NCBI GenBank assembly: GCA_965263305.1
Contig: OZ253666.1
Location: forward strand, 2,046,001 to 2,110,000
DNA length: 64,000 bases
Source of the DNA: MED-G105 sp965263305
Lineage (GTDB): Bacteria; Pseudomonadota; Alphaproteobacteria; Caulobacterales; Parvularculaceae
Direction: 5' to 3'
Below, piece by piece: positions 19,001-26,890 of this stretch; the stretch's first letter is position 1, and each line of letters begins with the position of its first letter. A program made the position numbers and the translations under genes. Below the pieces are notes generated by a model. That model worked only from the letters and a program-made list of their open reading frames with translations, was not told the origin of the DNA and did no database searches.

Positions 19001-20624
19001 CGGCCAATTGCCAGGCTTTAAAGTGACGGAGTTTATCGCCCGGCTTCGCCATGCAACCCCCGGCGTCACCCTTATATCGCCGCCGCCCCATCACGACATT
19101 TATTCGATCGAAGATTTGGCGCAGCTCATCTATGATTTGAAGAATATCAATCCCGATGCGCGGGTTTGCGTGAAGCTCGTCTCTGCGGCGGGCATTGGCG
19201 CCATCGCCGCCGGCGTCGCCAAAGCAAAAGCCGATGTCATTCTCATTTCAGGCAATGTCGGCGGCACGGGCGCCTCGCCGCTTACGTCGATCAAATTCGC
19301 GGGCGGCCCATGGGAGCTTGGTCTTTCCGAAGCCCACCAGGTGCTGACGATTAACAACCTACGCAATAGCGTCACCTTGCGAACCGATGGCGGCCTGCGC
19401 ACGGGCCGAGATATTGTCATTGCGGCAATGCTGGGGGCGGAGGAATTTGGCATTGGCACTGTGTCCCTCGTCGCTCTTGGCTGTCTCATGGTGCGCCAAT
19501 GTCATTCAAATACGTGCCCAGTGGGCGTATGCACCCAAGACGAAGATTTGCGCGCGCGTTTTCCCGGCGTGCCAGATCACATTGTCACCCTGATGTCATT
19601 CCTGGCGGAAGAAGTGAGGGAGATCCTGGCTGAACTCGGCTTTACTTCCTTGGAAGATGTCATTGGTCGGACAGATCTCTTGCATCAGGTCCATCGCGGC
19701 GCGCCGGATCTTGACGACCTTGATCTCAATCCGATTTTGGCGCGAGTCGATGACAGCGATCGTCCCCACCGGTCCACGCGCGAAGGGCGGTCTGAGCCCT
19801 CGCCCACTATTGATGTGCAAATCCTAAAAGACGCCGCACCGGTTTTTGACCGGGCGGAGAAAATGCAGCTGACCTATGCGGTGCGCAACACTGACCGTAC
19901 GATCGGCGCGCGGACATCCTCTGCGATTGTCCGTCAGTTTGGCGCCGAAGGCCTGCCCGATGACCATCTAACCGTGCGCCTCCAGGGAAGCGCTGGCCAA
20001 TCCCTTGGTGCGTTTTCGGCTCGCGGATTGCGCCTGGAACTTGATGGCGATGCGAATGATTATGTTGGGAAGGGTCTTTCCGGCGCCACGCTTGTTGTCC
20101 GGCCACAGAATAAAAACGCCGGCCCTAGCGAGCCTGACGCCGGCGATGTTGACGCGATTATCGGCAACACCTGTCTTTATGGCGCGACCTCTGGCTCCCT
20201 TTATGCGGCTGGCCGCGCGGGCGTTCGTTTCGCTGTGCGCAACTCCGGCGCCAACGCCGTGATTGAAGGCTGCGGCGCCAATGGGTGCGAATACATGACC
20301 GGCGGGGAAGTCGCGATTCTAGGCAGGGTTGGCGATAATTTCGCGGCCGGCATGACCGGCGGCCGGGCGTTCGTCTATGACGCCGATGGGCGATTTGAGG
20401 CCTTCGTCAATGGTGATGACGTTGTTTGGGGGCCGTTGGATGCAACGGCTGAGGAAGCGTGCCTTGTGCTTATCCGGGTCCACCAAGCGGCGACGGGATC
20501 ACGACGGGCGGCGGCGATTTTGGAGAATTGGTCCCGGTACAAACAGCAATTTATTGAAGTGATGCCGAAAGAGATTCTGCGCCTACGTGAGGAAACGGCA
20601 AACGCTGACCGGCGCGCGGGGTAG
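16083..20624 (+). CDS. gltB: Glutamate synthase large subunit
   Basis: This 1513-residue enzyme makes two glutamates from glutamine and 2-oxoglutarate. A short propeptide of about 28 residues is cut before Cys29 in DACGVG, the nucleophile of the N-terminal amidotransferase domain. The central and FMN-binding domains follow, with SGEGGEDRDRY near 915 and GGLRTGRDIVIAAMLGAEEFG near 1100. The 3Fe-4S ligands lie in MVRQCHSNTCPVGVC near 1137-1151. The C-terminal beta-helix carries the GANGCEYMTGG repeats. Full length; no frameshift seen. It works with gltD immediately upstream, and ends convergent with the gene at 20678. Confidence 0.96.
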   Translation: MLTFEKQLSMRAYAEEHGLWRGEDEKDACGVGLIVAMDGEAKRSIVDMAIKSLKAVWHRGAVDADGRTGDGAGVRLNIPQELFNEYVVRTGHDTHGAHICVGQIFLPRTNFAAQDAARALVEDELLREGFFLYGWRQTRVDASVLGEKANLTRPSIEQILFYDPKERAGEDRHRALYLVRRRIEKRAIEASLPDFYICSLSGDDIIYKGMFLAEEIDNFYPELKDERFVSRVAIFHQRYSTNTFPEWRLAQPFRLLAHNGEINTLKGNINWMRSHEIRMTSDAFGDEATAVKPVVQPGASDSAALDQVFEVIVRAGRSGPMAKSLLLPEAWSKRAEVMPEKWRALYEYANAVMEPWDGPAALAAYDGRWAVAGLDRNGLRPMRYSVTTDNILAVGSETGMCPLDQETVTERGALEAGCMIAFDFESGKLFRHEEILDHLADKHPYEKWIGNIVELEPKIGPGPEDRLFDNEALIRRQCAAGYSLEEIDLVLRPMVEGGKEAIGSMGDDAPLAVLSENYRPLSHYFRQKFSQVTNPPIDPLREAGVMSLKTRFKNLGNILVSDETQTDVYVLESPFLSNGMYDRFLSVTGDKTAKIDCTYPQADANREGLAGETLRKELDRVRREAEEAVSNGAHHIVLTDEAVDESHVAMPMILAAGGVHSYLTEKGLRTYCSITVRSAECVDPHYVAVLVGVGATTVNPYLACETIAFNAGRGQYDEMSVGDAIRNYKKAIEAGLMKVLSKAGISVISSYRGGCNFDALGISRSLAAEFFPGAPSRMSGIGLPFLERKTSEIHHRAFGTGDALLPVGGFYRQRRRGEAHALEATVVHDLQKAVREEDYPAFKRYTKSLNDQNPLQLRDLLDFREGGAPVSLAEVESINAIRQRFVTPGMSLGALSPEAHGALNIAMNRIGAKSVSGEGGEDRDRYRPHPNGDNENSAVKQIASGRFGVTAEYLNQCREIEIKVAQGAKPGEGGQLPGFKVTEFIARLRHATPGVTLISPPPHHDIYSIEDLAQLIYDLKNINPDARVCVKLVSAAGIGAIAAGVAKAKADVILISGNVGGTGASPLTSIKFAGGPWELGLSEAHQVLTINNLRNSVTLRTDGGLRTGRDIVIAAMLGAEEFGIGTVSLVALGCLMVRQCHSNTCPVGVCTQDEDLRARFPGVPDHIVTLMSFLAEEVREILAELGFTSLEDVIGRTDLLHQVHRGAPDLDDLDLNPILARVDDSDRPHRSTREGRSEPSPTIDVQILKDAAPVFDRAEKMQLTYAVRNTDRTIGARTSSAIVRQFGAEGLPDDHLTVRLQGSAGQSLGAFSARGLRLELDGDANDYVGKGLSGATLVVRPQNKNAGPSEPDAGDVDAIIGNTCLYGATSGSLYAAGRAGVRFAVRNSGANAVIEGCGANGCEYMTGGEVAILGRVGDNFAAGMTGGRAFVYDADGRFEAFVNGDDVVWGPLDATAEEACLVLIRVHQAATGSRRAAAILENWSRYKQQFIEVMPKEILRLREETANADRRAG

Positions 20625-20677
20625 ATCGACACGCCCAATTTCGTGGGCCCCATGGCGCTTTCGCGTTTGCAATAAAA

Positions 20678-21202
20678 TTATTCCGCTGCGGAGAGAATGG
20701 TCTCAAACGTCTTTCGCCATTTACCGTCGGTCTTGCGCTCGCCAAACTCATTCCACGCGCCATCGTCAAGGCGTTGAAAGGTTAGCCGAAAAGTCTTGCT
20801 CGTCGTGATGCAATGAAGTTTTTCGTCCTCAAGCGTGCACTCCATCGGTGTCGGCACGACGCCGCGATGTCGACCGCTATAGGGCGTGTACATGTAACGC
20901 TGCGCCGTTAAATCAAAATAGATAATCGTATGGAGGGCATAGGTTTGCTCACCGTCACGCTCTCCGCGGGCGTTGATCAACATTAGGTTTTGATTAAGGT
21001 CAAATCGGACATGCTCAGTATCAAAATACTCGCTCTCGGCGCCATCCGAGCCGTACGAAATGCCCTTGCCTTCCCATTTGCCGGTTAGAAATTCCAGCGC
21101 GCTGATCGCGTCGCGTTCAGTTTCAAAACTGGGTTGAGGTTGCGCGTTCGCCACCCCAAAACCCAAGACCGATGACGCCAGTAAGGCGGGAAATTTTGAC
21201 AT
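20678..21202 (-). CDS. Exported lipocalin-like (heme-binding barrel/DUF1579-type) protein
   Basis: A 174-residue protein with a short signal peptide ending ANA-Q near residue 21. The mature domain begins with AISALEFLTGKWEGKGISY, the LxGxWxGxG hallmark of small lipocalin-like barrels (DUF1579, nitrobindin-like), followed by alternating beta strands (VRFDLNQNLMLINARGE, TIIYFDL) and a Trp-rich end. Ligand and role are unknown; the axial His of nitrobindins is not obvious. It follows the acylase gene on the same strand with a 168-bp gap and may share its transcript. Confidence 0.75.
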   Translation of the reverse strand: MSKFPALLASSVLGFGVANAQPQPSFETERDAISALEFLTGKWEGKGISYGSDGAESEYFDTEHVRFDLNQNLMLINARGERDGEQTYALHTIIYFDLTAQRYMYTPYSGRHRGVVPTPMECTLEDEKLHCITTSKTFRLTFQRLDDGAWNEFGERKTDGKWRKTFETILSAAE

Positions 21203-21370
21203 TATATCACCCTCTAAAACGCGCGCCCGTTCTACGATCGCGCTTTTGGGCGGTCAAGCGACAAACGGTGTGTAAAGAGCGTTGAGTTGTGCTCTTTTCT
21301 TAATTTATAGGGCGTCGTCATCACATTCTCGCGATGACGATGTGGGTTGGGCGCCTGGTCGCCGTGAAGT

Positions 21371-23674
21371 CTACTCGCCGGGATGATATGTGCGCTTCGC
21401 GCGCGCCTCGATGTCGTCTCGGTAAAATGCAACGTCCTTGAAAACATGGTCGATATAAGGCTGCGCCTGATCATCGAAATGAGGCGATGACGGATCATTT
21501 GATTGCCCGCCGGCGAGCAATGTTTTGGCGCGCACTTTATCGCCGAACTCGACAACCGCGACAAAGCTATTGCCGCGATAGCCATAGAGCTTTTTGGTTG
21601 CTTCACCGTCCGCCGTCTTGCCAGGGCGCGCGCCATAGGCCGCCAGCGCCCCCCACCGGCCGGAAGCGAGCCCGACGGGTAAGCTCGGCTCGCCATCATC
21701 GAAGGGGAGATCGATCGCGCCGTTTAGACGCTGGAAACGGTTCACCTCGCCCCAGGGTTGGCGCCAATCGCCAAAATCAAGCTCTAGCTGAGCCAATGTG
21801 TCGGCGAACAGGCGAAGGCGTTCGTCTTTTGGCGATCCTTCGCCGAAAAAGTTCAGCGTCTCCATTCGACTAAGGCCGTCGGGGCGGGCGGCTTCCGCCA
21901 TCGATCGCATGGCGTAGAAATGCGCGAGGGTCATCGGGATCGATTGGGCGGAGACGGTCAAATCCCAATCCTTCAGCATGTCAATGGCTTCGCTAAGGGG
22001 GCTGTCTGGCGCCGGGTCGGCGTCATAGGCGGCGATAAGCCCAGGGATCAGTTTTTCAAAGCCGGGAAGGTAAGGGTCGTAGGCGATGTCGATCAGCTTA
22101 TCGAGGGTGAAATCTTTTTGATCCTTCAACACTCGAACGGCGTGAATGCCGCGAAAGTTCTCCGGGTCCGGTGCCATATAAACAGGATAGTCCTCCCGCT
22201 TGGGGCTGAATTCCAAGGCCGATGTAAAGGGCGTGGAGTTGGCGTTTTGGATCCAGCCATTGGCCGGATTAACAACCGTGACTATTTCATCAAGCGCGTG
22301 AAGGCCTTGCCAATCCGTCGCGGGGTCTGCGCCGTCAACGGGCGCGGAATAATCGAATTGCGGATCGCGCTTTGGTACGAAATTTCCATGGTAGTAGGCG
22401 ATATTACCTTTGTTATCGGCGAAAACGGTGTTGTTGGACGAATTCGTCCGGATATCCATCATTTTCCAAAAGGAGTCATGGCCCGTTGTTTTGGTGCGCA
22501 GGAAAGACTGAGAGAGGGCGTTCACCGGATCCCAGTTGATTTTGGTCGCCGTCCATTTGCCGTCAACCATATGGGTGATGGGGCCATGATGGGTGCGGTA
22601 GATGGGGAAGCGCCGTTCGCCCATCCCGTCGCCGTCTTTGAATTTTAGCGTCACCTCTGAGACGTCAACGGCTCGTGCTTCATCCCCATAGCGATAATAT
22701 AATGCACCGTCTTGCTCGAAGACTTCTTCAACGAACTCATCGATAAAATCGACAAAAGTCGAAGTATGCATCCATCCGTTATGTTCATTAAACCCTTGGT
22801 ATACGAAGAATTGCCCCCAAGTCACCGCGCCATAGGCGTTCAACCCTTCCTCCGATTGCACATGCACCTCGCCGCGGAAGTAAAAACTCGTATGGGGGTT
22901 GATGAGCAGCATCGCATCGCCGGATTCGGTTAACTCGCCGGCGATGGCGAACCCGTTAGAGCCGGCCGGTTCCGGGAATTTTAACGCGCGATCATCAAGG
23001 CGGGGTGGGGCGTTGCGCGGGGCGCCGTCATTCTCCACGTTGCCATAAAACGCTTCGATGCCCGCAAGGGGGATCTGTTCAATATCGCCGCCGATGGAGC
23101 CTTCGAAGAAATACATCGGCATCCATGGCTCAAAGGCCGTCAAAAGAGCGGGCGTTACCTCCGGATGGGTCGCGAGATAGTAATTCAGGCCATCCGCATA
23201 CGCATGGCAAAGCTCTTTCAACCAATCTGGCGCACTTTCGAACGCCGCCTTCGCCTCGGCCGTTGACATATAAAGCCGGGCGCGCAGATCGCTAAAAATG
23301 GCGCTTTCGCCTTCGACCTCCGCCAAGCGGCCGATGGCCCAGACATAGTTGCGCTCAATGCGTGGGAAATCATCTTCGGCTTGCGCGTAGAGAAGGCCGA
23401 ACACGGCATCGGCGTCCGTTTTAGCATAAATATGGGGCACCCCGTAATCATCGCGAATGATGGTGACCTTTTCAGCCCGGGCCGCTAACCGCGCCAATTC
23501 TGCATCGCTCGAAGCGATGTCTTCGCCAGCCGCTTCTACAGCCGGCGCCGATGCCTCGTTCGCGTCGGTCGGAATGGCGCCGCCGCAAGCGCTGAGCGTT
23601 GCGGCCGCTAGGGTCGTCATGATCGTCACGCCGATGTTCATGGCGAATGATGAAAGACGGGTTTGAGCGCGCAT
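21371..23674 (-). CDS. Penicillin-acylase family N-terminal-nucleophile hydrolase, lipoprotein
   Basis: This 767-residue precursor should be cut autocatalytically into alpha and beta chains and hydrolyse amide bonds of acylated substrates such as acyl-homoserine lactones or beta-lactams. The signal peptide has lipobox LSAC with Cys30, so it is anchored to the periplasmic face of a membrane. The alpha chain carries IRDDYGVPHIYA near 73-84 and the family motif AEDDFPRIERNYVWAIG near 99-115. The beta chain begins at Ser239 in AGSNGFAIAG, the expected nucleophile. GGGGAACC lies 8 bases before the ATG. The substrate cannot be read from sequence; AHL acylase (quorum quenching) and cyclic-peptide acylase are both possible. 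Confidence 0.92.
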   Translation of the reverse strand: MRAQTRLSSFAMNIGVTIMTTLAAATLSACGGAIPTDANEASAPAVEAAGEDIASSDAELARLAARAEKVTIIRDDYGVPHIYAKTDADAVFGLLYAQAEDDFPRIERNYVWAIGRLAEVEGESAIFSDLRARLYMSTAEAKAAFESAPDWLKELCHAYADGLNYYLATHPEVTPALLTAFEPWMPMYFFEGSIGGDIEQIPLAGIEAFYGNVENDGAPRNAPPRLDDRALKFPEPAGSNGFAIAGELTESGDAMLLINPHTSFYFRGEVHVQSEEGLNAYGAVTWGQFFVYQGFNEHNGWMHTSTFVDFIDEFVEEVFEQDGALYYRYGDEARAVDVSEVTLKFKDGDGMGERRFPIYRTHHGPITHMVDGKWTATKINWDPVNALSQSFLRTKTTGHDSFWKMMDIRTNSSNNTVFADNKGNIAYYHGNFVPKRDPQFDYSAPVDGADPATDWQGLHALDEIVTVVNPANGWIQNANSTPFTSALEFSPKREDYPVYMAPDPENFRGIHAVRVLKDQKDFTLDKLIDIAYDPYLPGFEKLIPGLIAAYDADPAPDSPLSEAIDMLKDWDLTVSAQSIPMTLAHFYAMRSMAEAARPDGLSRMETLNFFGEGSPKDERLRLFADTLAQLELDFGDWRQPWGEVNRFQRLNGAIDLPFDDGEPSLPVGLASGRWGALAAYGARPGKTADGEATKKLYGYRGNSFVAVVEFGDKVRAKTLLAGGQSNDPSSPHFDDQAQPYIDHVFKDVAFYRDDIEARAKRTYHPGE

Positions 23675-23828
23675 GTGAGGGTTCCCCTAGGCTGTTGATG
23701 GTTGTCGACAAACTATCCCAGGCGCCGAGCGATGCCCACCCCTCATGGGTGGCGATCCTGTCCGCCCATTGGCGCCTTTGCCAGCGCCTCATCTTGTTCG
23801 TGCGTTGCAGCAGGCGTATCACGGCCTC

Positions 23829-25532
23829 ATGTCAAAAATTGCTACAGACGCTCTTTCCATCGCCCTTTGTCAGATCGCCCCAACCGTCGGCGACATCGCT
23901 GGCAATGTTAAAAAGATAATCGCGGGCCGCGCCGAGGCGGCAGCGCTCGGCGCTGACCTCGCGGTTTTTTGTGAACTGGTCGTATCGGGCTACCCGCCGG
24001 AAGACCTTGTTCAAAAACCGGCATATCAACGCGCGTGTCGCGAGGCTGTCGAAGCGCTCGCGAGAGAAACGGCCGATGGTGGGCCGGCCATGATCATTGG
24101 CGCGCCCTGGAGGGAAGAGGGGGCTCTCTATAACTGTGCGTTCCTTTTGGATGGCGGCGAGATCAACGCCATTCGTCGTAAGGTGCGCTTGCCGAATTAT
24201 GGCGTCTTTGATGAGCCGCGCCGATTTACGCCGGGACCGGACTATCCAACGCCAACGCCGTTTCGCGGGGTGCAATTGGGGTTGATGGTCTGCGAGGATA
24301 TGTGGTTGCCGGGGGCGGGGGAGCATTTGGCGCAGCAGGGCGCGGATTTTTTCATTGTTCCCCATGGATCGCCGTTTCGGGTGACGAGCCTCGATGAACG
24401 CGTCGCCGCCGCCAAAGAGCGATGCCAAGCGATGGGTCTCCCCCTGTTGTTTGTCAATCAACTCGCCGGGCAGGATGAGGTGATTTTTGAGGGCGCTGGT
24501 TTCGTGATGGATCGCGCCGGCGATGTTGTCTGTCGCGCGCCCCAATTCGAAGAGGGCGTCTATCTGACCCAATGGCGCAAGAACGCCGATCCAAAGGCAA
24601 ACGATCCACAAGAAAACCTGTGGCAATGCAAAAGCGGGCCCGAGGCGGTCTGGGTGCGGGGCGAAGAAGAGATGTATCGCGCCGTCGTCATGGGGGTGCG
24701 GGACTATATTGAAAAGAACCGTTTTCCGGGTGTTGTCATCGGCTTGTCGGGCGGGGTGGATTCTGCGCTAACGGCTGCAATCGCTGTCGACGCGCTGGGG
24801 GCTGAGCGCGTGCGTTGTGTGATGATGCCATCCCAATACACCGCCGATCACAGCCTTGAAGACGCTGAGCAATGCGCGAGCGCCCTTGGGGTTTCTTACG
24901 AGTCCATCGTTATTGAACCGGCCGTGCGCGCCTTTGGGGAGATGCTGGCGCCCGCCTTTGCCGATCGCCCGCCCGATGTGACGGAAGAGAATATACAATC
25001 TCGGGTGCGGGGCGTCTTGCTCATGGCGCTGTCGAATAAATTTGGCTCGATGGTGCTGACGACCGGGAACAAATCTGAAATGTCTGTCGGTTATGCGACG
25101 CTCTACGGCGATATGAATGGAGGGTATAATCCGTTAAAGGACATTTATAAAACGGATGTCTATCGTTTGTGCGAATGGCGCAACAAAAACCACGCCGGTG
25201 ACTTGAAAGGCCCCGCCGGCCTCGTCATCCCCGAGCGGATCATCACAAAGGCCCCATCGGCCGAATTGCGCGCCGACCAGACGGACCAAGACTCTCTACC
25301 GCCCTATGATGTTCTAGACGCCATTCTGGAGCGCCTTGTCGAGCGTGAAATGAGTGTCGGTGACATTATCGCCGAAGGGTATGAGGAAGCGGTGGTGCGG
25401 CGCATAGAGCATCTTCTATACGTTGCCGAATACAAACGCCGTCAAGCCCCGCCGGGGCCAAAGGTGACGCGGGTGAATTTCGGTCGCGACAGGCGGTACC
25501 CGATCACCAATGGATGGCGCGACCGTGGATAA
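23829..25532 (+). CDS. nadE: Glutamine-dependent NAD+ synthetase
   Basis: This 567-residue two-domain enzyme makes NAD from deamido-NAD, ATP and glutamine-derived ammonia. The N-terminal nitrilase domain has its triad at about Glu49 (FCELVVSG), Lys118 (RRKVRLPNYG) and Cys155 (MVCEDMW). The synthetase domain has the PP-loop SGGVDS near residues 307-312 and TTGNKSEMSVGY near 417, with YKTDVYRL further on. ATG 23829 matches the family N-terminus; the in-frame extension upstream looks non-coding. It stands between divergent and convergent minus-strand genes, so it is likely monocistronic. Confidence 0.95.
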   Translation: MSKIATDALSIALCQIAPTVGDIAGNVKKIIAGRAEAAALGADLAVFCELVVSGYPPEDLVQKPAYQRACREAVEALARETADGGPAMIIGAPWREEGALYNCAFLLDGGEINAIRRKVRLPNYGVFDEPRRFTPGPDYPTPTPFRGVQLGLMVCEDMWLPGAGEHLAQQGADFFIVPHGSPFRVTSLDERVAAAKERCQAMGLPLLFVNQLAGQDEVIFEGAGFVMDRAGDVVCRAPQFEEGVYLTQWRKNADPKANDPQENLWQCKSGPEAVWVRGEEEMYRAVVMGVRDYIEKNRFPGVVIGLSGGVDSALTAAIAVDALGAERVRCVMMPSQYTADHSLEDAEQCASALGVSYESIVIEPAVRAFGEMLAPAFADRPPDVTEENIQSRVRGVLLMALSNKFGSMVLTTGNKSEMSVGYATLYGDMNGGYNPLKDIYKTDVYRLCEWRNKNHAGDLKGPAGLVIPERIITKAPSAELRADQTDQDSLPPYDVLDAILERLVEREMSVGDIIAEGYEEAVVRRIEHLLYVAEYKRRQAPPGPKVTRVNFGRDRRYPITNGWRDRG

Positions 25533-25553
25533 CGGCCCTCGCTGCTTCCGAGA

Positions 25554-26183
25554 TTAGCCGTCGTCAATGTCCACGACGCCCAGTATCCTCACGGGCGAAT
25601 TCGCGAGACGTGGCGGCGATCGATGCAACGTCATCCCGACGACATTGCTCTTTCGTCCACGGAATATGGCGACATCGCCGGTCTGCATTTGATTGACCGG
25701 CCCCTTGTATTTTTCCTGTCGCCCATAGGCGTCTGCAGCGAAGGCCGGTGAGACCCACTGGGTGCCGGGGCCGCGATAGGTCACCACAAGGCGCATGGCG
25801 ACATTGTCGAAATGAAAACGAGAACATCCATCGTCCGCCACGGTTTCCAGGCGGACCCGTACGCGCGTCCCATCGCAAATACCGGCGAATAAACCGGCGA
25901 GGCCGATCAGATCGTCGGCGATGGGGGCAATGTCTTTTGTCGTCTTCTCGGCAAGCTCTGCGTGAACCCGCAAGACGTCAGTTTGTTCAAAAGGATAAAA
26001 GGCGCTTGAAAACCGCATCCTTCCGCGACACGCCGCTTCAGCGGCGTTCATCAGCGTTCGGCCTAGGTCGCGCCGCCAGATCGCGAGAGTTATAGATGGG
26101 CTGAGAATGCTGGCGAGAGAGGACGGGGCGGGTCCCTCGACGACCTGTTCGTTGGTCGCGGATATTAGGGGCGTTGCCGTCAT
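25554..26183 (-). CDS. DUF1826 protein
   Basis: A 209-residue cytosolic protein recognised by the core FHFDNVAMRLVVTYRGPGTQWV and the end MTLHRSPP, both characteristic of DUF1826. His and Asp residues in FHFDN and the C-terminal HRSPP could form a metal site like that of 2-oxoglutarate-dependent oxygenases, which is inference. As I recall, the family is found in predicted zinc (Zur) regulons beside COG0523 GTPases. Here its ATG overlaps the stop of the MerC gene by four bases, so it is the second gene of a coupled pair whose promoter carries a Zur-like palindrome. Confidence 0.85.
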   Translation of the reverse strand: MTATPLISATNEQVVEGPAPSSLASILSPSITLAIWRRDLGRTLMNAAEAACRGRMRFSSAFYPFEQTDVLRVHAELAEKTTKDIAPIADDLIGLAGLFAGICDGTRVRVRLETVADDGCSRFHFDNVAMRLVVTYRGPGTQWVSPAFAADAYGRQEKYKGPVNQMQTGDVAIFRGRKSNVVGMTLHRSPPRLANSPVRILGVVDIDDG

Positions 26184-26578
26184 TCAGCCGCTCGGTCTCC
26201 CGTAGGGTTCAGGCCATGGCGGCGCCACCATCCGATATGGGCGCTGCTCAACAAAACGCCGCCGAGGGCGGTGAGGGGTGTTTCATAGGCGCGAAGCGGT
26301 TCCACAAAGGCCGCCGCGACCATGAGACAAAGCCCCGTCAACGCCATGCTCGCAAAGGGGATCCAGCCTGGCATGGCGGTTCGGCGGCTGATCGCGTAGA
26401 GCGACAGGGGCGCGGCCAAAAGAACGAAGACTTTGTGTATCCATTCTAATTCGGCCCAAGCGGCGAATAACGGCGCGAACGCCCCAAGAATCGGTAGGGC
26501 GAGACAATGGGCGACACACGCCGCCGATAACCCTGCGGCGATGAAATCAACACGATTGTTGACGATAACTGAACTCAA
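26180..26578 (-). CDS. MerC-domain membrane protein
   Basis: A 132-residue inner-membrane protein with four hydrophobic helices. The first contains CVAHCLALPI with Cys21, His24 and Cys25, matching the metal-ligand motif of MerC mercury transporters. In many genomes MerC-domain proteins lie away from mer genes and are thought to handle zinc or other soft metals. There is no merR, merA or merP here, and the partner is DUF1826, so mercury resistance is unlikely. The gene is first in the operon. Confidence 0.85.
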   Translation of the reverse strand: MSSVIVNNRVDFIAAGLSAACVAHCLALPILGAFAPLFAAWAELEWIHKVFVLLAAPLSLYAISRRTAMPGWIPFASMALTGLCLMVAAAFVEPLRAYETPLTALGGVLLSSAHIGWWRRHGLNPTGDRAAE

Positions 26579-26890
26579 CTGGATGCTCCTGCATACGCAT
26601 TCAAAAGGCGGATCGAGCTTACCCTCGGGGTAAAATCCATGCTTGGCCTATGTGATACTATCACAAGCAAAACAATGCATGGTATTGGGCTCCGTCCGCT
26701 CCCCTCGCTAACGCTGCCCCATTGTCCGTTGGCGACCTCATATGAAGACCCGATCCTGGCGTAGGAATGGAAATTTTTAGTAACTATTTACTGTGATACC
26801 GGGTGCAATTGGGCGAAGCTTCAATAATTGACCCCATCGACTGGCTAGCGTAACCCTCCGCTTTTTCATCGCCAGATCCCGTACCCATCT
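26579..26890. other. 312-bp divergent promoter region between merC and gltX
   Basis: It holds a perfect 15-bp palindrome at 26651-26665, an inverted repeat AGTAA-CTAT-TTACT at 26779-26792, and a TGTGATAC half-site at 26792-26799 that repeats the left half of the palindrome. No gene was seen. Confidence 0.6.
26651..26665. promoter_or_regulatory. Perfect 15-bp palindrome, Zur-box-like operator
   Basis: TGTGATA-C-TATCACA is a perfect inverted repeat 73 bp ahead of the merC start. It resembles the Zur core TGTTATA-W-TATAACA, differing by one symmetric change in each arm. It is also close to a CRP site, but the TGTGA/TCACA spacing is five rather than six. A partial copy, TGTGATAC, occurs at 26792-26799. 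The DUF1826/MerC context favours Zur. Confidence 0.6.

Noticed and set aside
26180..26578. Mercury resistance operon
   Set aside because: Only a MerC-type protein is present; merR, merT, merP and merA are absent.
26651..26665. CRP/FNR site
   Set aside because: The TGTGA and TCACA half-sites are five bases apart rather than six, and the context is metal-linked, so Zur-like was preferred.
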